A stretch of DNA of 64,000 nucleotides from Aeromonas rivipollensis (GCF_037811135.1 NZ_CP149130.1:4173501-4237500), one strand, 5' to 3'. Counted from the stretch's first letter, positions 51,019 to 60,683 are shown. The notes: generated by a model not told the origin, from the sequence alone. Numbers and translations: made by a program.

Positions 51019-53160
51019 TTATGCCTTCGGCTTGGCCAGCTCCAGGATAAAGGCGAATTCCAGGGCTATGTCCTCGTAGGCCTTGAATCGCCCCGACTTG
51101 CCGCCGTGACCGGCATCCATGTCGGTGCTGAGCAGCAGCTGGTTGTCGTCCGTCTTCAGCTCCCGCAGCTTGGCGACCCACTTGGCGGGCTCCCAATACT
51201 GCACCTGGGAGTCGTGCAGACCCGTGGTGACCAGCAGGTTGGGGTAGGCTTGCGCCTTGACCTGATCGTAGGGGCTGTAGCTCTTCATGTAGTCGTAGTA
51301 GCGCTTCTGGTTCGGGTTGCCCCACTCGTCGTACTCCCCTGTGGTGAGGGGGATGGACTCGTCCAGCATGGTGGTGACCACGTCGACGAAGGGCACCTGG
51401 GCGACCACGCCGCGATAGAGCTCTGGCGCCTGGTTGATGATGGCCCCCATCAGCAGGCCGCCGGCGCTGCCCCCCATGGCGTAGACCTGGTCCCTGGCGC
51501 CATAGCCCTGGGCCACCAGCGTCTCGGTCACGTCGATGAAGTCGTGGAAGGTATTCTGTTTTTTCAGCAGCTTGCCATCTTCATACCAGGGGCGCCCCAG
51601 CTCCTCGCCGCCCCGGACATGGGCGATGGCGTAGACGAAGCCCCTGTCCAGCAGGCTCAGGCGCGAGCTGCTGAAGTCGGGATCCATGCTGGCGCCGTAG
51701 GAGCCGTAGCCATAGACCAGCAGGGGGTTCTTGCCCTCCTTCTTGAACAGATCCTTGCGATAGACCAGGGAGACAGGCACAGCTACCCCGTCGCGGGCGG
51801 TCACCCAGACCCGCTCGCTGGCATACTTGTCGGCCTTGAAGCCCGCCACCGGCTGCTGCTTGAGCAGGGTGCGCTTGCCGCTGTCCAGGTTCAGCTCATA
51901 GGTGGAGGACGGCGTGGTCATGGAGGAGTAGCCATAGCGCAGGGCGCTGGTCTCCGGCTCCGGGTTGTAGGCGAGCCAGGTGACATAGGTGGGATCATCG
52001 AAGGCGATCTCTTTCTGCTCGCCGCTCTGCCAGTTGATCTGGCGCAGCCGGGTCAGCCCCTTGCTGCGCTCCTCCAGCACCAGCCAGTCCCTGAACAGGG
52101 CATAGCTCTCCAGCAGCACGTCCGGATTGGGGGTTATCACCGCCTTCCAGCGATCCACCGGGCTCTCCCTGGTCTCGTACAGGCCGAAGTTCTTGCCGTC
52201 CTTGTTGGAGCGCACATAGAAGCGGCCGCGGTAGTGATCCAGGCTGTATTCGTGATCCACCTGACGGGGCAGGAACAGGCGCGGCGCCTGGACCGGCGTG
52301 TTGGCGTCGATGAGGCGCGCCTCGCTGGTGGTGGTGCTGGAGAGGGCGATGACGATGAAGTCTTCCGAGGTGGTGGCATAGAGGCTGACGTAGAAGCTGT
52401 CATCCTTCTCCTCGTAGACCAGCTGGTCCTTGGCGGGGTCGCTGCCCAGCTCGTGGCGATAGACCTGATAGGGCAGCAGTGTCTTGGGGTGCTTGCGCAC
52501 ATAGAACACCGTCTTGCTGTCGTTGGCCCACACCAGGTTGCCCGAGGTGTTTTCCAGCTTGTCTGTCGCCCAGGTGCCGCTCTCCAGATCGAGGAACTGG
52601 ATCTGGTACTGACGGCGGGAGAGGAAGTCTTCCGCCACCGCCAGCCAGCGGTTGTTGCGGCTCACCTCCAGGGCCCCCAGCGAATAGAATTCGTGGCCTT
52701 CGGCGCGCTGGTTGCTGTCCAGCATCAGGCTGGCGTCCTTCTCCCCCACCCTGGTGCGGGAGTAGATGGCGTACTCCTTGCCCGGCTCATAGCGGGTCTG
52801 ATAGCGGTAGCCGTTCTTCACATAGGGCACCGACTCGTCCTGCTGGGGGATGCGGGCCACCATCTCCTTGTAGAGCTGGTCGCGCAGCGGCCGGACTGGC
52901 TTGAGCATGGCCTCGGTGTAGGCGTTTTCGGCCTTGAGATAATCCAGCACCTCGGGCTTCTGCCGCTCGTCGTCACGCAGCCAGTAGTAGTTGTCGATCC
53001 GGACGTCCCCGTGCTTTTTCAGGGTATGGGGGTGCTTGGGGGCCACAGGAGGCAGGATGGGGGTTTCGCTTGTCGGCATGACGGGCTCTTCATTGGCATG
53101 GGTACAGGGCACGGCGACCAGACAAGCCAGCAGCAGCAACCCTCGGGGAAAGATGAACAT
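51019..53160 (-). CDS. ptrB: Oligopeptidase B (S9A serine peptidase) with signal peptide
   Basis: 713 residues from [22 protein letters not shown], with AAAGGATG upstream. Seven-bladed propeller, then a catalytic domain with Ser in [12 protein letters not shown], Asp in [14 protein letters not shown] and His in [11 protein letters not shown]. Very close to E. coli PtrB over its length ([35 protein letters not shown]). Cleaves after basic residues in short peptides. The E. coli enzyme is cytosolic; this one has an apparent signal peptide. Confidence 0.93.
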   Translation of the reverse strand: MFIFPRGLLLLACLVAVPCTHANEEPVMPTSETPILPPVAPKHPHTLKKHGDVRIDNYYWLRDDERQKPEVLDYLKAENAYTEAMLKPVRPLRDQLYKEMVARIPQQDESVPYVKNGYRYQTRYEPGKEYAIYSRTRVGEKDASLMLDSNQRAEGHEFYSLGALEVSRNNRWLAVAEDFLSRRQYQIQFLDLESGTWATDKLENTSGNLVWANDSKTVFYVRKHPKTLLPYQVYRHELGSDPAKDQLVYEEKDDSFYVSLYATTSEDFIVIALSSTTTSEARLIDANTPVQAPRLFLPRQVDHEYSLDHYRGRFYVRSNKDGKNFGLYETRESPVDRWKAVITPNPDVLLESYALFRDWLVLEERSKGLTRLRQINWQSGEQKEIAFDDPTYVTWLAYNPEPETSALRYGYSSMTTPSSTYELNLDSGKRTLLKQQPVAGFKADKYASERVWVTARDGVAVPVSLVYRKDLFKKEGKNPLLVYGYGSYGASMDPDFSSSRLSLLDRGFVYAIAHVRGGEELGRPWYEDGKLLKKQNTFHDFIDVTETLVAQGYGARDQVYAMGGSAGGLLMGAIINQAPELYRGVVAQVPFVDVVTTMLDESIPLTTGEYDEWGNPNQKRYYDYMKSYSPYDQVKAQAYPNLLVTTGLHDSQVQYWEPAKWVAKLRELKTDDNQLLLSTDMDAGHGGKSGRFKAYEDIALEFAFILELAKPKA

Positions 53161-53365
53161 GTCGCATCCTTTGCGCTGTAACAGGGCAGGCAGGCTCGCG
53201 GGGAGCGCCATGAATTGACGATCAAGCCGCCGCCGCTCACTCCGCCGGTGCGGAAACAAGGCAGGCAAACCGGAACATCGCCCCTGAGAAAATAAATTGG
53301 CGATCAATCTGCCCCTTGTCGCCCTGGGTTGCAAGTGATCCCCGGACATTCGGCCCCAAACCATG

Positions 53366-53397
53366 AAAAAGGGCCACCCTCTCACAAGGGTGGCCCT
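53366..53397. terminator. Hairpin between DUF411 gene and ptrB
   Basis: AGGGCCACCCT-CTCACA-AGGGTGGCCCT with A-tract on the 5' side; on the minus strand it ends in TTTTTC, so it terminates the DUF411 transcript. The rest of the 318-bp gap shows no gene. Confidence 0.8.
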
Positions 53398-53478
53398 CCT
53401 GCTCTGGCTATGAGCGGCACTGATTCGCTCAGGTGTGCCTCACATGATGGAGTGGTGCCGGCTCATGACCAGTGTTCG

Positions 53479-53910
53479 TCAGCCGGGATAGCTCGACCAG
53501 ACCTTGGTCGCGCCCTCCTCGCTGATGCTCAGCACCTGGTAGGGCTGACCCGGAATATCCATGCCCGGTGCACTCTGGGGCATGCCCGGAATGGTCAGGC
53601 CGCGGATCGCCGGTTTTTCCTTGAGCAGCTTCTGCACGTCGGCGGCGGGCACATGTCCCTCCACCACATAGCTGTTCACCACCCCGGTGTGGCAGGAAGC
53701 CAGCTGCGGGGTGATGCCGTACTGTTGCTTGACGGGTTCAAGCTGCTCGGTTTCGACGACCTTGACCGCAAAGCCGTTCTCTTCCATGTGCTTGATCCAG
53801 GTCTTGCAGCAGCCGCAATACTTGGACTTGTAGACTGTCATCTGCTCGGTTGCCAGAGCAGAAAAACTGACGGTACCGGCCAGCACGGCCAGTAACAGAG
53901 ACTTGTACAT
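53479..53910 (-). CDS. DUF411 family exported metal-binding protein
   Basis: 143 residues: signal peptide to SALA, then MTVYKSKYCGCCKTWIKHME (CxCC motif), LASCHTGVVNSYVVEGHVPA (Cys-His), and LTIPGMPQSAPGMDIPG rich in Met. DUF411 proteins occur with copper resistance genes; a periplasmic copper-handling role is inferred. Confidence 0.85.
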   Translation of the reverse strand: MYKSLLLAVLAGTVSFSALATEQMTVYKSKYCGCCKTWIKHMEENGFAVKVVETEQLEPVKQQYGITPQLASCHTGVVNSYVVEGHVPAADVQKLLKEKPAIRGLTIPGMPQSAPGMDIPGQPYQVLSISEEGATKVWSSYPG

Positions 53911-53957
53911 GACTCACCTCGGATAAGAAGAAATGCCCAAAAAACGGGTAACTCGAT

Positions 53958-54281
53958 TCAACCTATCTGGCGAGGGGGCCGTTCGAGCCGCTCTAGCGGC
54001 ACCTCCGGCATGAAGAGGGAGGGGGAAATGAATGCTGGCATGTCGGGCTCAAGCCAGGCCACCGTCAGGCTGTCGCCGGTGAGCACCGTCATGGCGAGTG
54101 CCGAGGTGAAGCTGCCGCAAGGCATGGCTTTTTCCAGGGTGCGTTCGCTCTGGCTGCAATGAGGCGTCAGGGTACAGAGATCGGTCGCCGCCCGGCTGCC
54201 AAACGACATCAGCACCATCAGCAAGCTCCACAGGGGGAGCCAGCGGCGGGCGCGAGCGAGTTGGCGACGGGTCAGGACCAT
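53958..54281 (-). CDS. Hypothetical exported protein
   Basis: 107 residues: basic N-terminus (MVLTRRQLARARR), signal-like helix WLPLWSLLMVLMSFGSRAAT, then cysteines in DLCTLTPHCSQ and AMPCGSFT. It precedes the DUF411 gene by 47 bp on the same strand, so the two are probably co-transcribed. I do not recognise a family; Cys/Met content would allow metal binding. Confidence 0.6.
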   Translation of the reverse strand: MVLTRRQLARARRWLPLWSLLMVLMSFGSRAATDLCTLTPHCSQSERTLEKAMPCGSFTSALAMTVLTGDSLTVAWLEPDMPAFISPSLFMPEVPLERLERPPRQIG

Positions 54282-54362
54282 GGGATGACTCAGTGATCGA
54301 AGAGGGCCTATGGTAACCCTTGGCCCAGGGGGAGGGTCAAGCCCTCCCCGCCGTCATGGTCA

Positions 54363-55085
54363 TCAGGGTTGCTGGCGGGTGGCTGCCAGCACTATCTCGC
54401 GCACGCAGACGTTGGCGGGTTGGTTCCAGGCATAGAGCACCGCCTCGGCAATCACCTCGGGGGCGATGACGCCACCCATCTCCTCTTTCCAGCCGTGGTA
54501 GCCGGCCTTGATACTCTCGTCCGTGGTGTGGCTGAGCAGCTCGGTTTCCACCGCCCCAGGGGCTATGGTCACCATCCGCACGCCGACGTCCGCCACCTCT
54601 TCCCGAATGTTCTCGGTCAGGGCATGCACCGCGAACTTGGTGGCGCAGTAAGCGGCATGGTTCGGGAAGGTCTTGCGACCGGCGATGGAGCTGATGTTGA
54701 TGATGGTGCCGCTGCGGCGCGCCTTCATCCCGGCCAGCACGGCATGCACGCCGTTCAGCACCCCCAACACATTGATGTTGAGCATCTGCTGCCACTCGGC
54801 GGGATCCTGCACGTCGGCACGACCCAGCAGCATGACGCCCGCGTTGTTGACCAGGCAGCCCACAGGGCCGAATCTAGCTTCCGCCTGCTGGACGGCGGCC
54901 TTCATGGCGGCGGTGTCGGTGACATCGACCCCGACACAGAGCGCATCGGGCAGGTTTAGCGCCTGCATGGGCTCGACCCGGCGGGCCAGCAGCAGCAGAG
55001 GGTGACCGGCGGCAGAGAAGGCGCGGGCGATGGCGGCACCGATCCCGGCGGAGGCACCGGTGATCACGACGAGGGACTTGGACAT
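54363..55085 (-). CDS. Short-chain dehydrogenase/reductase
   Basis: 240 residues from MSKSLVVITGASAGIGAAIA with AAGGAA upstream. Cofactor motif TGASAGIG, NNAGV, catalytic Ser in INISSIAG, YxxxK as YCATK. NADP-type SDR of the YdfG-like group; substrate unknown. It faces the LysR gene across 142 bp, suggesting control by it. Confidence 0.92.
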   Translation of the reverse strand: MSKSLVVITGASAGIGAAIARAFSAAGHPLLLLARRVEPMQALNLPDALCVGVDVTDTAAMKAAVQQAEARFGPVGCLVNNAGVMLLGRADVQDPAEWQQMLNINVLGVLNGVHAVLAGMKARRSGTIINISSIAGRKTFPNHAAYCATKFAVHALTENIREEVADVGVRMVTIAPGAVETELLSHTTDESIKAGYHGWKEEMGGVIAPEVIAEAVLYAWNQPANVCVREIVLAATRQQP

Positions 55086-55227
55086 GGGTATTTCCTTCTG
55101 ATTCATTGAGGAGCTGAGTCAAACAAGGGCTGGCCAGCACGGGACTCAATCACTATAGTCGCCACATCTATCGGTGATAAATATTGTTTTCCGCTGGTTA
55201 TCATCTGAAAAAACTATGGTTGGTTTT

Positions 55228-56070
55228 ATGCTGGACCTGAGATTGCTACGCTTCTTCATCGCCATCTATGAAGAGAAGAACATCACGGCGGCGGCGGCAC
55301 GCTGCCACGTCAGTCAACCCTCCCTCTCGGCGGGGCTGCGCCAGCTCGAGGAGGCCCTCGGTGACAGCCTCTTCATCAGAGGCAAGAAGGGGGTGGAGGC
55401 CAAGGACCCGGCCCACTATCTCTATCCCCACGCGGTCAAGCTGGTGGAGGAGGCGCGCCGCCTGCCGACCCTGTTTCGCCAGAAAGCGACGCGCGCCAGG
55501 CTCAACATCGCCATCATGCCGGACTTGAGCCGCCGCCGGCTGGCCGGGCTGCTGCAGCGGGTGCAGGGCGTGCTGCCGGAGCTGGATCTCACCCTCTCCG
55601 ACTACGGCACCCCTGCCGACTGCCGGCTGACCCTGGATGCCCTGCGCCGGGAGGACGAGATCTTCCTGCCGCTCTGGGAGGAGGACTATGTGCTCTGCGT
55701 CCCGGTCGACCATTCCCTTGCCAGTCGCGAGAGGATCCCGCTGGCAGAGCTGCAACATCATGATTTTATTGAATGCCCCCCCTGCGAAGCCCATCAGCAG
55801 ACCCTAGGCCTGCTGGCTTGTGACAGGCTCACCCTCAATCTGGTGGCCAAGGCCGAGAGCAAGGGGCTGGTGATGGCGCTGGTGCTGGCGGGGGTGGGCA
55901 TCAGCTTCCTGCCCGACGGGCTGGTGGAAGATGAGCCGGGTCTGCGCACTGTTGCGGTGAGCGGACCCCGGATGTTTCGCCGCATCGGGCTCTGCTATCC
56001 CGCCCACCAGACCCTCAATCCGGCGCTGCGCGACCTGATCCCGGAACTGGCGGGCCGGGGTGCTTCTTGA
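55228..56070 (+). CDS. LysR-family regulator divergent from the SDR gene
   Basis: 280 residues from MLDLRLLRFFIAIYEEKNIT; upstream in-frame codons exist but the HTH register fits this start. Helix-turn-helix NITAAAARCHVSQPSLSAGLR. Effector domain ends HQTLNPALRDLIPEL. Probably controls the divergent SDR gene. Confidence 0.88.
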   Translation: MLDLRLLRFFIAIYEEKNITAAAARCHVSQPSLSAGLRQLEEALGDSLFIRGKKGVEAKDPAHYLYPHAVKLVEEARRLPTLFRQKATRARLNIAIMPDLSRRRLAGLLQRVQGVLPELDLTLSDYGTPADCRLTLDALRREDEIFLPLWEEDYVLCVPVDHSLASRERIPLAELQHHDFIECPPCEAHQQTLGLLACDRLTLNLVAKAESKGLVMALVLAGVGISFLPDGLVEDEPGLRTVAVSGPRMFRRIGLCYPAHQTLNPALRDLIPELAGRGAS

Positions 56071-56131
56071 TAACGTCGCAGCTCACCGCCCTTTTTTATC
56101 GGCACCAGGCCCCTCTTCAGGCTAGGACCCC

Positions 56132-56731
56132 ATGAAACGCATTCTGATCATCTTCTCACACCCGGCCCTGCAGAGTTCCAGGGCCAACAGGCAGCTGCTG
56201 CAGGCACTCGACGGCCTGGAGGGCATCACCCTGCACGACCTCTACCACCACTACCCGGACATGTTCATCGACGTGAAGCGGGAACAGGCCCTGCTGTCGG
56301 AACACGACATCATCGTCTTCCAGCATCCCTTCTACTGGTACTCCTGCCCGGCCATCATGAAGGAGTGGATGGACCTGGTGCTGGAGTACGGCTACGCCTA
56401 CGGTCCAGAGGCCCACGCCCTCAGCGGCAAGCAGTGGCTCTCTGCCATCACCACGGGGGGCGCTCCCGAGTCATATTGCAGCGAGGGCTACAACCAGCGC
56501 CCGCTGCTCGACTTCCTGCTGCCGTTCCAGCAGACCGCGCAGCTGTGCGGCATGCAGTGGCTACCCCCCTTCGTGCTGCACTCCTTCCACAAGCTCAAGG
56601 ATCCGGAGGCACTGCGCCGCTGTGGCCAGGATTACCGCCAGCTGATCTGCGCCCTGCGCGATGAGCGGCTGACCCCGGCCCAGCTCGCAGGCAGCACCTA
56701 TCTGCGGGATCTGCTGGGGGAGTTGTCATGA
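56132..56731 (+). CDS. kefG: Kef ancillary NAD(P)H quinone oxidoreductase-like protein (KefG/KefF)
   Basis: 199 residues of the flavodoxin-like family. FSHPALQSSRANR, HDLYHHYPDMFID, IVFQHPFYWYSCPAIMKEWMD, ITTGGAPESY. The middle resembles KefG more than KefF. It binds the cytoplasmic side of the adjacent Kef antiporter and is needed for full activity. The gene precedes kefB, as kefG does in E. coli. Confidence 0.88.
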   Translation: MKRILIIFSHPALQSSRANRQLLQALDGLEGITLHDLYHHYPDMFIDVKREQALLSEHDIIVFQHPFYWYSCPAIMKEWMDLVLEYGYAYGPEAHALSGKQWLSAITTGGAPESYCSEGYNQRPLLDFLLPFQQTAQLCGMQWLPPFVLHSFHKLKDPEALRRCGQDYRQLICALRDERLTPAQLAGSTYLRDLLGELS

Positions 56732-56802
56732 CGACGGGCTGGATTTTCATCGGGCTTGCGCAGCCGGCCCTGACGAACAGAGACGAACGGAGGGCCGGCT
56801 GA
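56728..56802 (+). CDS. 24-codon ORF linking kefG and kefB
   Basis: ATG overlaps the kefG stop (ATGA) and TGA overlaps the kefB ATG (TGATG); encodes MTTGWIFIGLAQPALTNRDE and four more residues. No similarity to either neighbour's ends. It may couple translation; kefB also has its own GGAGG site. Confidence 0.3.
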   Translation: MTTGWIFIGLAQPALTNRDERRAG

Positions 56803-58658
56803 TGGGGCACGGATTGTTGTTTGACGCCTTGATCTATCTCTCGGCGGCGGTGATAGCGGTGCCGCTGGCCAAACGCTGGGGGCTGGGTTCAGTGCTCGGT
56901 TACCTGCTGGCGGGCATCATCATAGGCCCCTTCCTGCTGGGGCTGGTGGGGGAGCAGAAGGATGTGATGCACTTCGCCGAGTTCGGGGTGGTGCTGATGC
57001 TGTTCCTGGTCGGCCTCGAGCTGCGCCCTGCCCTGCTGTGGCAGCTGAAGGGCCCCATCCTCGGCACCGGCGGCCTGCAGGTGCTGCTCACCAGTGCCGC
57101 CCTGACCGGAGTGGGCTATCTCCTTGGCCTGCCCTGGCAACAGGGGCTCGCCATCGGCCTCATTCTGGCGCTCTCCTCCACCGCCATAGTGCTGCAGAGC
57201 CTGCAGGAGCGCAAACTGATGCAGAGCGAGAGCGGGCGCTCCGCCTTCGCGGTGCTGCTGTTCCAGGACATCGCCGTCATTCCCATCCTGGCCATACTGC
57301 CGCTGCTCGCCATAGCCCCTGTGGTCAGCAACGGCAATCCGGATCTGGCGGGCTGGCAGCACGGCCTGCTGGTGGTCGCCGCCATCGCCGGCATAGTGCT
57401 GGGTGGCCACTACCTGATGCGGCCGGTGTTCCGTGCCATAGCCCAGTCCCACATGAGGGAGATCTTCGTCGCCGCCGCCCTGCTGCTGGTGATCGCCATC
57501 GCCGTGTTGATGGAGTCGGTGGGACTCTCACCCGCCCTTGGCTCCTTTCTCGCCGGCGTGGTGCTGGCAGACAGCGAGTATCGCCACGAGCTGGAGGCGG
57601 ACATAGAGCCGTTCAAGGGGCTGCTGCTCGGCCTCTTCTTCATGTCGGTGGGTGCTGGCATCGATTTTGGCCTCTTTGCCGCCCATCCCCTGCTCATTCC
57701 ATCCCTGGTGATAGGGCTGATGCTCCTGAAATGGGGGGTGCTGATGGTGCTCGGCCTGATCATTCGCATCTCGCCTAGCCAGCGTTGGACCTTCGCCCTG
57801 GCGCTGGCACAAGGGGGGGAGTTCGCCTTCGTGCTGTTCTCGTTCGCCGCCCAGAACAAGGTGCTGCCCGGTGACACCATCTCGCTGCTGACCCTGGTGG
57901 TGGCGCTCTCCATGGCACTGACGCCGCTCCTGCTGATCCTCAACGATCGGGTGATCCAGCCCTGGTTCGACTACCGCAACCAGGCCGACCAGCCCGAACA
58001 CGAGCAACCCGAACTGGTCGAGCACCCCGTCATCATCGCCGGCTTCGGCCGTTTCGGTCAGATAGTGGGGCGCCTGCTGCACGGCCACGGCATAGGCACC
58101 ACCATACTCGAGCAGGACGCCAGCCAGATAGAAATGCTGCGCAAGTACGGCTATCAGGTATTCTACGGCGATGCCAGCCGGCTCGACCTGCTCCATGCCG
58201 CCGGGGCCCACAAGGCCAAGCTGCTGGTGCTCTCCATCAACGATCCGGCTACCTCCCTCGAGGTGATCGAGATGGTGAAGAAACACTTCCCGCACCTCAA
58301 GATACTGGCCCGCGCCCAGGACAGGCCCCATGCCCACGAGATCCTCCGTCACGGGGTCGACAGCGTGCACCGGGAAACCCTGGGATCGGCCGTGGATCTG
58401 GGGGTAGAGGCCCTGACCCAGCTCGGATTTCGGGCCAACCAGGCCTGGCGTGCGGGTCAGGTGTTCAAGCAGTATGACAACCGGCTGCTGCGGGAACAGG
58501 TCAACTACCTGGATGACGAGCACACCTATATCAACAAGAGCCTGCAATACCGCGAGATCCTCTCCGATCTGCTGCAAGACGATCAGGAAGGACAGGAGCG
58601 TACCCACGCTCACAACTGGAACAGCGGTCTGCCCGACAACGACAAGGAAGCAATATGA
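56802..58658 (+). CDS. kefB: Glutathione-gated potassium/proton antiporter (KefB/KefC)
   Basis: 618 residues: about 13 membrane helices (CPA2 fold; AEFGVVLMLFLVGLELRP, SESGRSAFAVLLFQDIAVIP, LLGLFFMSVGAGID) then a RCK/KTN domain (VIIAGFGRFGQIVGRLLHG, YGDASRLDLLHAAGA) from about residue 405 and a short acidic tail. Extrudes K+ during electrophile stress, gated by glutathione conjugates. KefB versus KefC cannot be decided; context favours KefB. Confidence 0.93.
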   Translation: MGHGLLFDALIYLSAAVIAVPLAKRWGLGSVLGYLLAGIIIGPFLLGLVGEQKDVMHFAEFGVVLMLFLVGLELRPALLWQLKGPILGTGGLQVLLTSAALTGVGYLLGLPWQQGLAIGLILALSSTAIVLQSLQERKLMQSESGRSAFAVLLFQDIAVIPILAILPLLAIAPVVSNGNPDLAGWQHGLLVVAAIAGIVLGGHYLMRPVFRAIAQSHMREIFVAAALLLVIAIAVLMESVGLSPALGSFLAGVVLADSEYRHELEADIEPFKGLLLGLFFMSVGAGIDFGLFAAHPLLIPSLVIGLMLLKWGVLMVLGLIIRISPSQRWTFALALAQGGEFAFVLFSFAAQNKVLPGDTISLLTLVVALSMALTPLLLILNDRVIQPWFDYRNQADQPEHEQPELVEHPVIIAGFGRFGQIVGRLLHGHGIGTTILEQDASQIEMLRKYGYQVFYGDASRLDLLHAAGAHKAKLLVLSINDPATSLEVIEMVKKHFPHLKILARAQDRPHAHEILRHGVDSVHRETLGSAVDLGVEALTQLGFRANQAWRAGQVFKQYDNRLLREQVNYLDDEHTYINKSLQYREILSDLLQDDQEGQERTHAHNWNSGLPDNDKEAI

Positions 58659-59041
58659 TTGCCTATTACCCCATGCTCAAACACCTGCACATGACCCTGG
58701 CCATGGTCAGCCTGCTGCTCTTCATCTACCGCTGGAGCCTGGCACTGGCTGGCAGCGGGCGCCTGCAACAGAAGTGGCTCAAGGTGTTGCCCCATATAAA
58801 CGACACCTTGCTGCTGCTGTTTGGCGTGCTGCTGGCGGTCACCCTGCAGATGAGCCCGGGCCAGCAACCCTGGCTGATGGCCAAGCTGATCGCACTGGTG
58901 CTCTACATAGGTCTCGGCGTCATGGCGCTCAAGCGCCCTGCCCAAGGCCAGAAGCTGGTCGCCGGGGTCGCCGCCCTCGCGGTATTTGGTTACATGATTA
59001 GCGCCGCCATCACCAAGTCAGCCTGGTCCTGGCTGGCCTGA
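58655..59041 (+). CDS. SirB2-family membrane protein
   Basis: 128 residues, four membrane helices, with MLKHLHMTLAMVSLLLFIYRW and KVLPHINDTLLLLFGVLLA, conserved in SirB2/YchQ-like proteins. Function unclear despite the historical name. Start overlaps the kefB stop by four bases (ATGA). Confidence 0.85.
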   Translation: MIAYYPMLKHLHMTLAMVSLLLFIYRWSLALAGSGRLQQKWLKVLPHINDTLLLLFGVLLAVTLQMSPGQQPWLMAKLIALVLYIGLGVMALKRPAQGQKLVAGVAALAVFGYMISAAITKSAWSWLA

Positions 59042-59255
59042 ACGACCTCTTTGCCGGTGAGGGCTCAGCCCCTCACCTCTTTCCCCCCTGCCGGATAGCC
59101 CCCTCTCCCTTGGCTCCCTACACATTTCTCCCCCGTCGTGACAACCGGTAAATATGAAGAGCACTTTATTTTGGCAAAATAAAGCTCCAAACAGCCCCTG
59201 CTTTGTTTTATTTAACATTACTTATCAATTACTTATCTTGTTATGTATGAAAATG

Positions 59256-59269
59256 GCGACAGTTGTCGC
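59256..59269. promoter_or_regulatory. Inverted repeat GCGACA-GT-TGTCGC
   Basis: Perfect 6-bp inverted repeat, 77 bp upstream of the WYL gene. Its right half forms a possible -35 (TTGTCG). With the next element it makes a tandem operator candidate. Confidence 0.6.
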
Positions 59270-59278
59270 AGCAAAACT

Positions 59279-59297
59279 TGCGACATAGACTGTCGCA
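59279..59297. promoter_or_regulatory. Inverted repeat TGCGACA-TAGAC-TGTCGCA
   Basis: Perfect 7-bp inverted repeat around TAGAC, using the same GCGACA half-site as the preceding element. TAGACT, 17 bp from TTGTCG, is a possible -10, so both elements cover one promoter. Confidence 0.6.
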
Positions 59298-59345
59298 CAC
59301 CATGGCTAGGATACACTCAACGCTAAACCAGTGAAGGCATGCACC

Positions 59346-60332
59346 ATGAGTAAGAAGCTGTTACGACAACTGACCTTGGCGCGTTGCATCCCGCACCGCC
59401 CTTACAAGCTGACCGCCAGCCAACTCCAGGTAAAACTGGAAGAGGAAGGCATTCACGTCAGTCTGCGTACCGTGCAACGGGACCTGGAAGAGATGTCCGG
59501 CATGGGACTGTTCGACCTCACCTCGGATGAGCGCAGCAAACCACACGGCTGGTGCTTCGAGCGCCATGGCCTCAACGACTTTGCCAACATCATGCCGCTC
59601 TCGCTGGCGGTGGCCCTGAAAACCTGGAGCGATCAGGCGAGCCAACTGCTACCGGCGAGTGTATTGACCGAATTGAACCCCCTGGTCGACAAGGCCAGCC
59701 AGGTGATCCGTGACAGCCAGAGCGAACTGGCGGAACGCTGGCTCGAGAGCGTGCATCAGTCGCCGCGTCCGTTTGCCGGCAACCCGGAGATCCGCCGCAG
59801 CACCCTGATCCGCGACGCCCTCTGGCGTGGCCGCAAGTTCAGCGCCGAGATCCAGCGTGTCATCAAGGAGCGCACCGTGTGGCTCTGCTATGACCGCATC
59901 AATCCGCTCGGGATCCTGAACCAGCCCGATGGCCCCATCCTGCTCTGCACCCTGTCCGAGCTGGATCCCAAGGTCTATGGCATTCCGTTCGATCACATCA
60001 AGAACGTGGAACTGACCAACTTCAGTGCCACCCAGCCGAAGGATTTCAACGTCCAGAAGCTGATCCGCGACCAGGGCTATCAGGACGTCAGCGGCCCGAT
60101 CCGCTTCGTCGGACGCATCGATGCCAACTGTCCCACCCTTATCGATGGGCAGATCCCGGGACACAACCCACGCATGACCCGCTACGACAAGCGCAGCGTG
60201 GTGGTAGAGACCGAGGTCCAGGATACGCCGGAGTTCCGCTCCTGGTTGAACAACATGAGTGGCAACCTGGAAGTCCTGGCTCCGGAGTCCCTGCGCAAGG
60301 CATATCCGACACCGGGTACCCGGGTCAGCTGA
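59346..60332 (+). CDS. WYL-domain transcriptional regulator
   Basis: 328 residues from MSKKLLRQLTLARCIPHRPY with AAGG eight bases upstream. N-terminal winged helix (LTASQLQVKLEEEGIHVSLRTVQRDLEEM), a middle helical segment, and a WYL domain (VIKERTVWLCYDRINPLGI, LCTLSELDPKVYGIPFDHIKNVELT), with a C-terminal extension. WYL regulators sense nucleic acid or nucleotide-like ligands and often act on their own promoters. Two inverted repeats at the promoter fit autoregulation. Confidence 0.85.
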   Translation: MSKKLLRQLTLARCIPHRPYKLTASQLQVKLEEEGIHVSLRTVQRDLEEMSGMGLFDLTSDERSKPHGWCFERHGLNDFANIMPLSLAVALKTWSDQASQLLPASVLTELNPLVDKASQVIRDSQSELAERWLESVHQSPRPFAGNPEIRRSTLIRDALWRGRKFSAEIQRVIKERTVWLCYDRINPLGILNQPDGPILLCTLSELDPKVYGIPFDHIKNVELTNFSATQPKDFNVQKLIRDQGYQDVSGPIRFVGRIDANCPTLIDGQIPGHNPRMTRYDKRSVVVETEVQDTPEFRSWLNNMSGNLEVLAPESLRKAYPTPGTRVS

Positions 60333-60352
60333 GCACAATCGGATGAATGATG

Positions 60353-60378
60353 AAAAGCCGAGCTTGAGCTCGGCTTTT
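60353..60378 (+). terminator. Terminator after the WYL gene
   Basis: AAAAGCCGAGC-TTGA-GCTCGGCTTTTG: perfect stem with T-tract. Confidence 0.88.
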
Positions 60379-60683
60379 GTCTGTTTTTTACACATAATTA
60401 TTCAATTAATTTTTAACTCTTACACCCCTGATTGAACCTTCTGTACCATCGTTTGCCTCCCTGTTTTTGGTTGTGAGAGATCCGCCATTCCTCCTGTAAG
60501 ACCCCTCAGTGTCGAGCCGTACGCGAAGCCATCCCAAGTGCCCCATGCTTTCCTGGGAAACTAAATAAATCACTGATAAAAAAGACAAATTTAGATTAAT
60601 GACAGATATCCATTCATCACCCGGCATTATCTGATGGCCTCTCATGCCTTGTTCCTCCTCACGATTGCCTTAATATGGGTCTC
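60379..60683 (+). promoter_or_regulatory. csrB promoter region
   Basis: TTGTTC (60649-60654) and TAATAT (60671-60676), 16-bp spacing, set a start near 60684. About 190-215 bp upstream, TGTGAGAGATC (60472-60482) and TGTAAG (60495-60500) resemble halves of the UvrY/VarA site TGTAAG-n6-CTTACA; activation by the BarA/UvrY homologue is expected of csrB genes. Confidence 0.5.

Noticed and set aside
60406..60645. 79-codon minus-strand frame upstream of csrB
   Set aside because: No ribosome site or family; covers the csrB control region.
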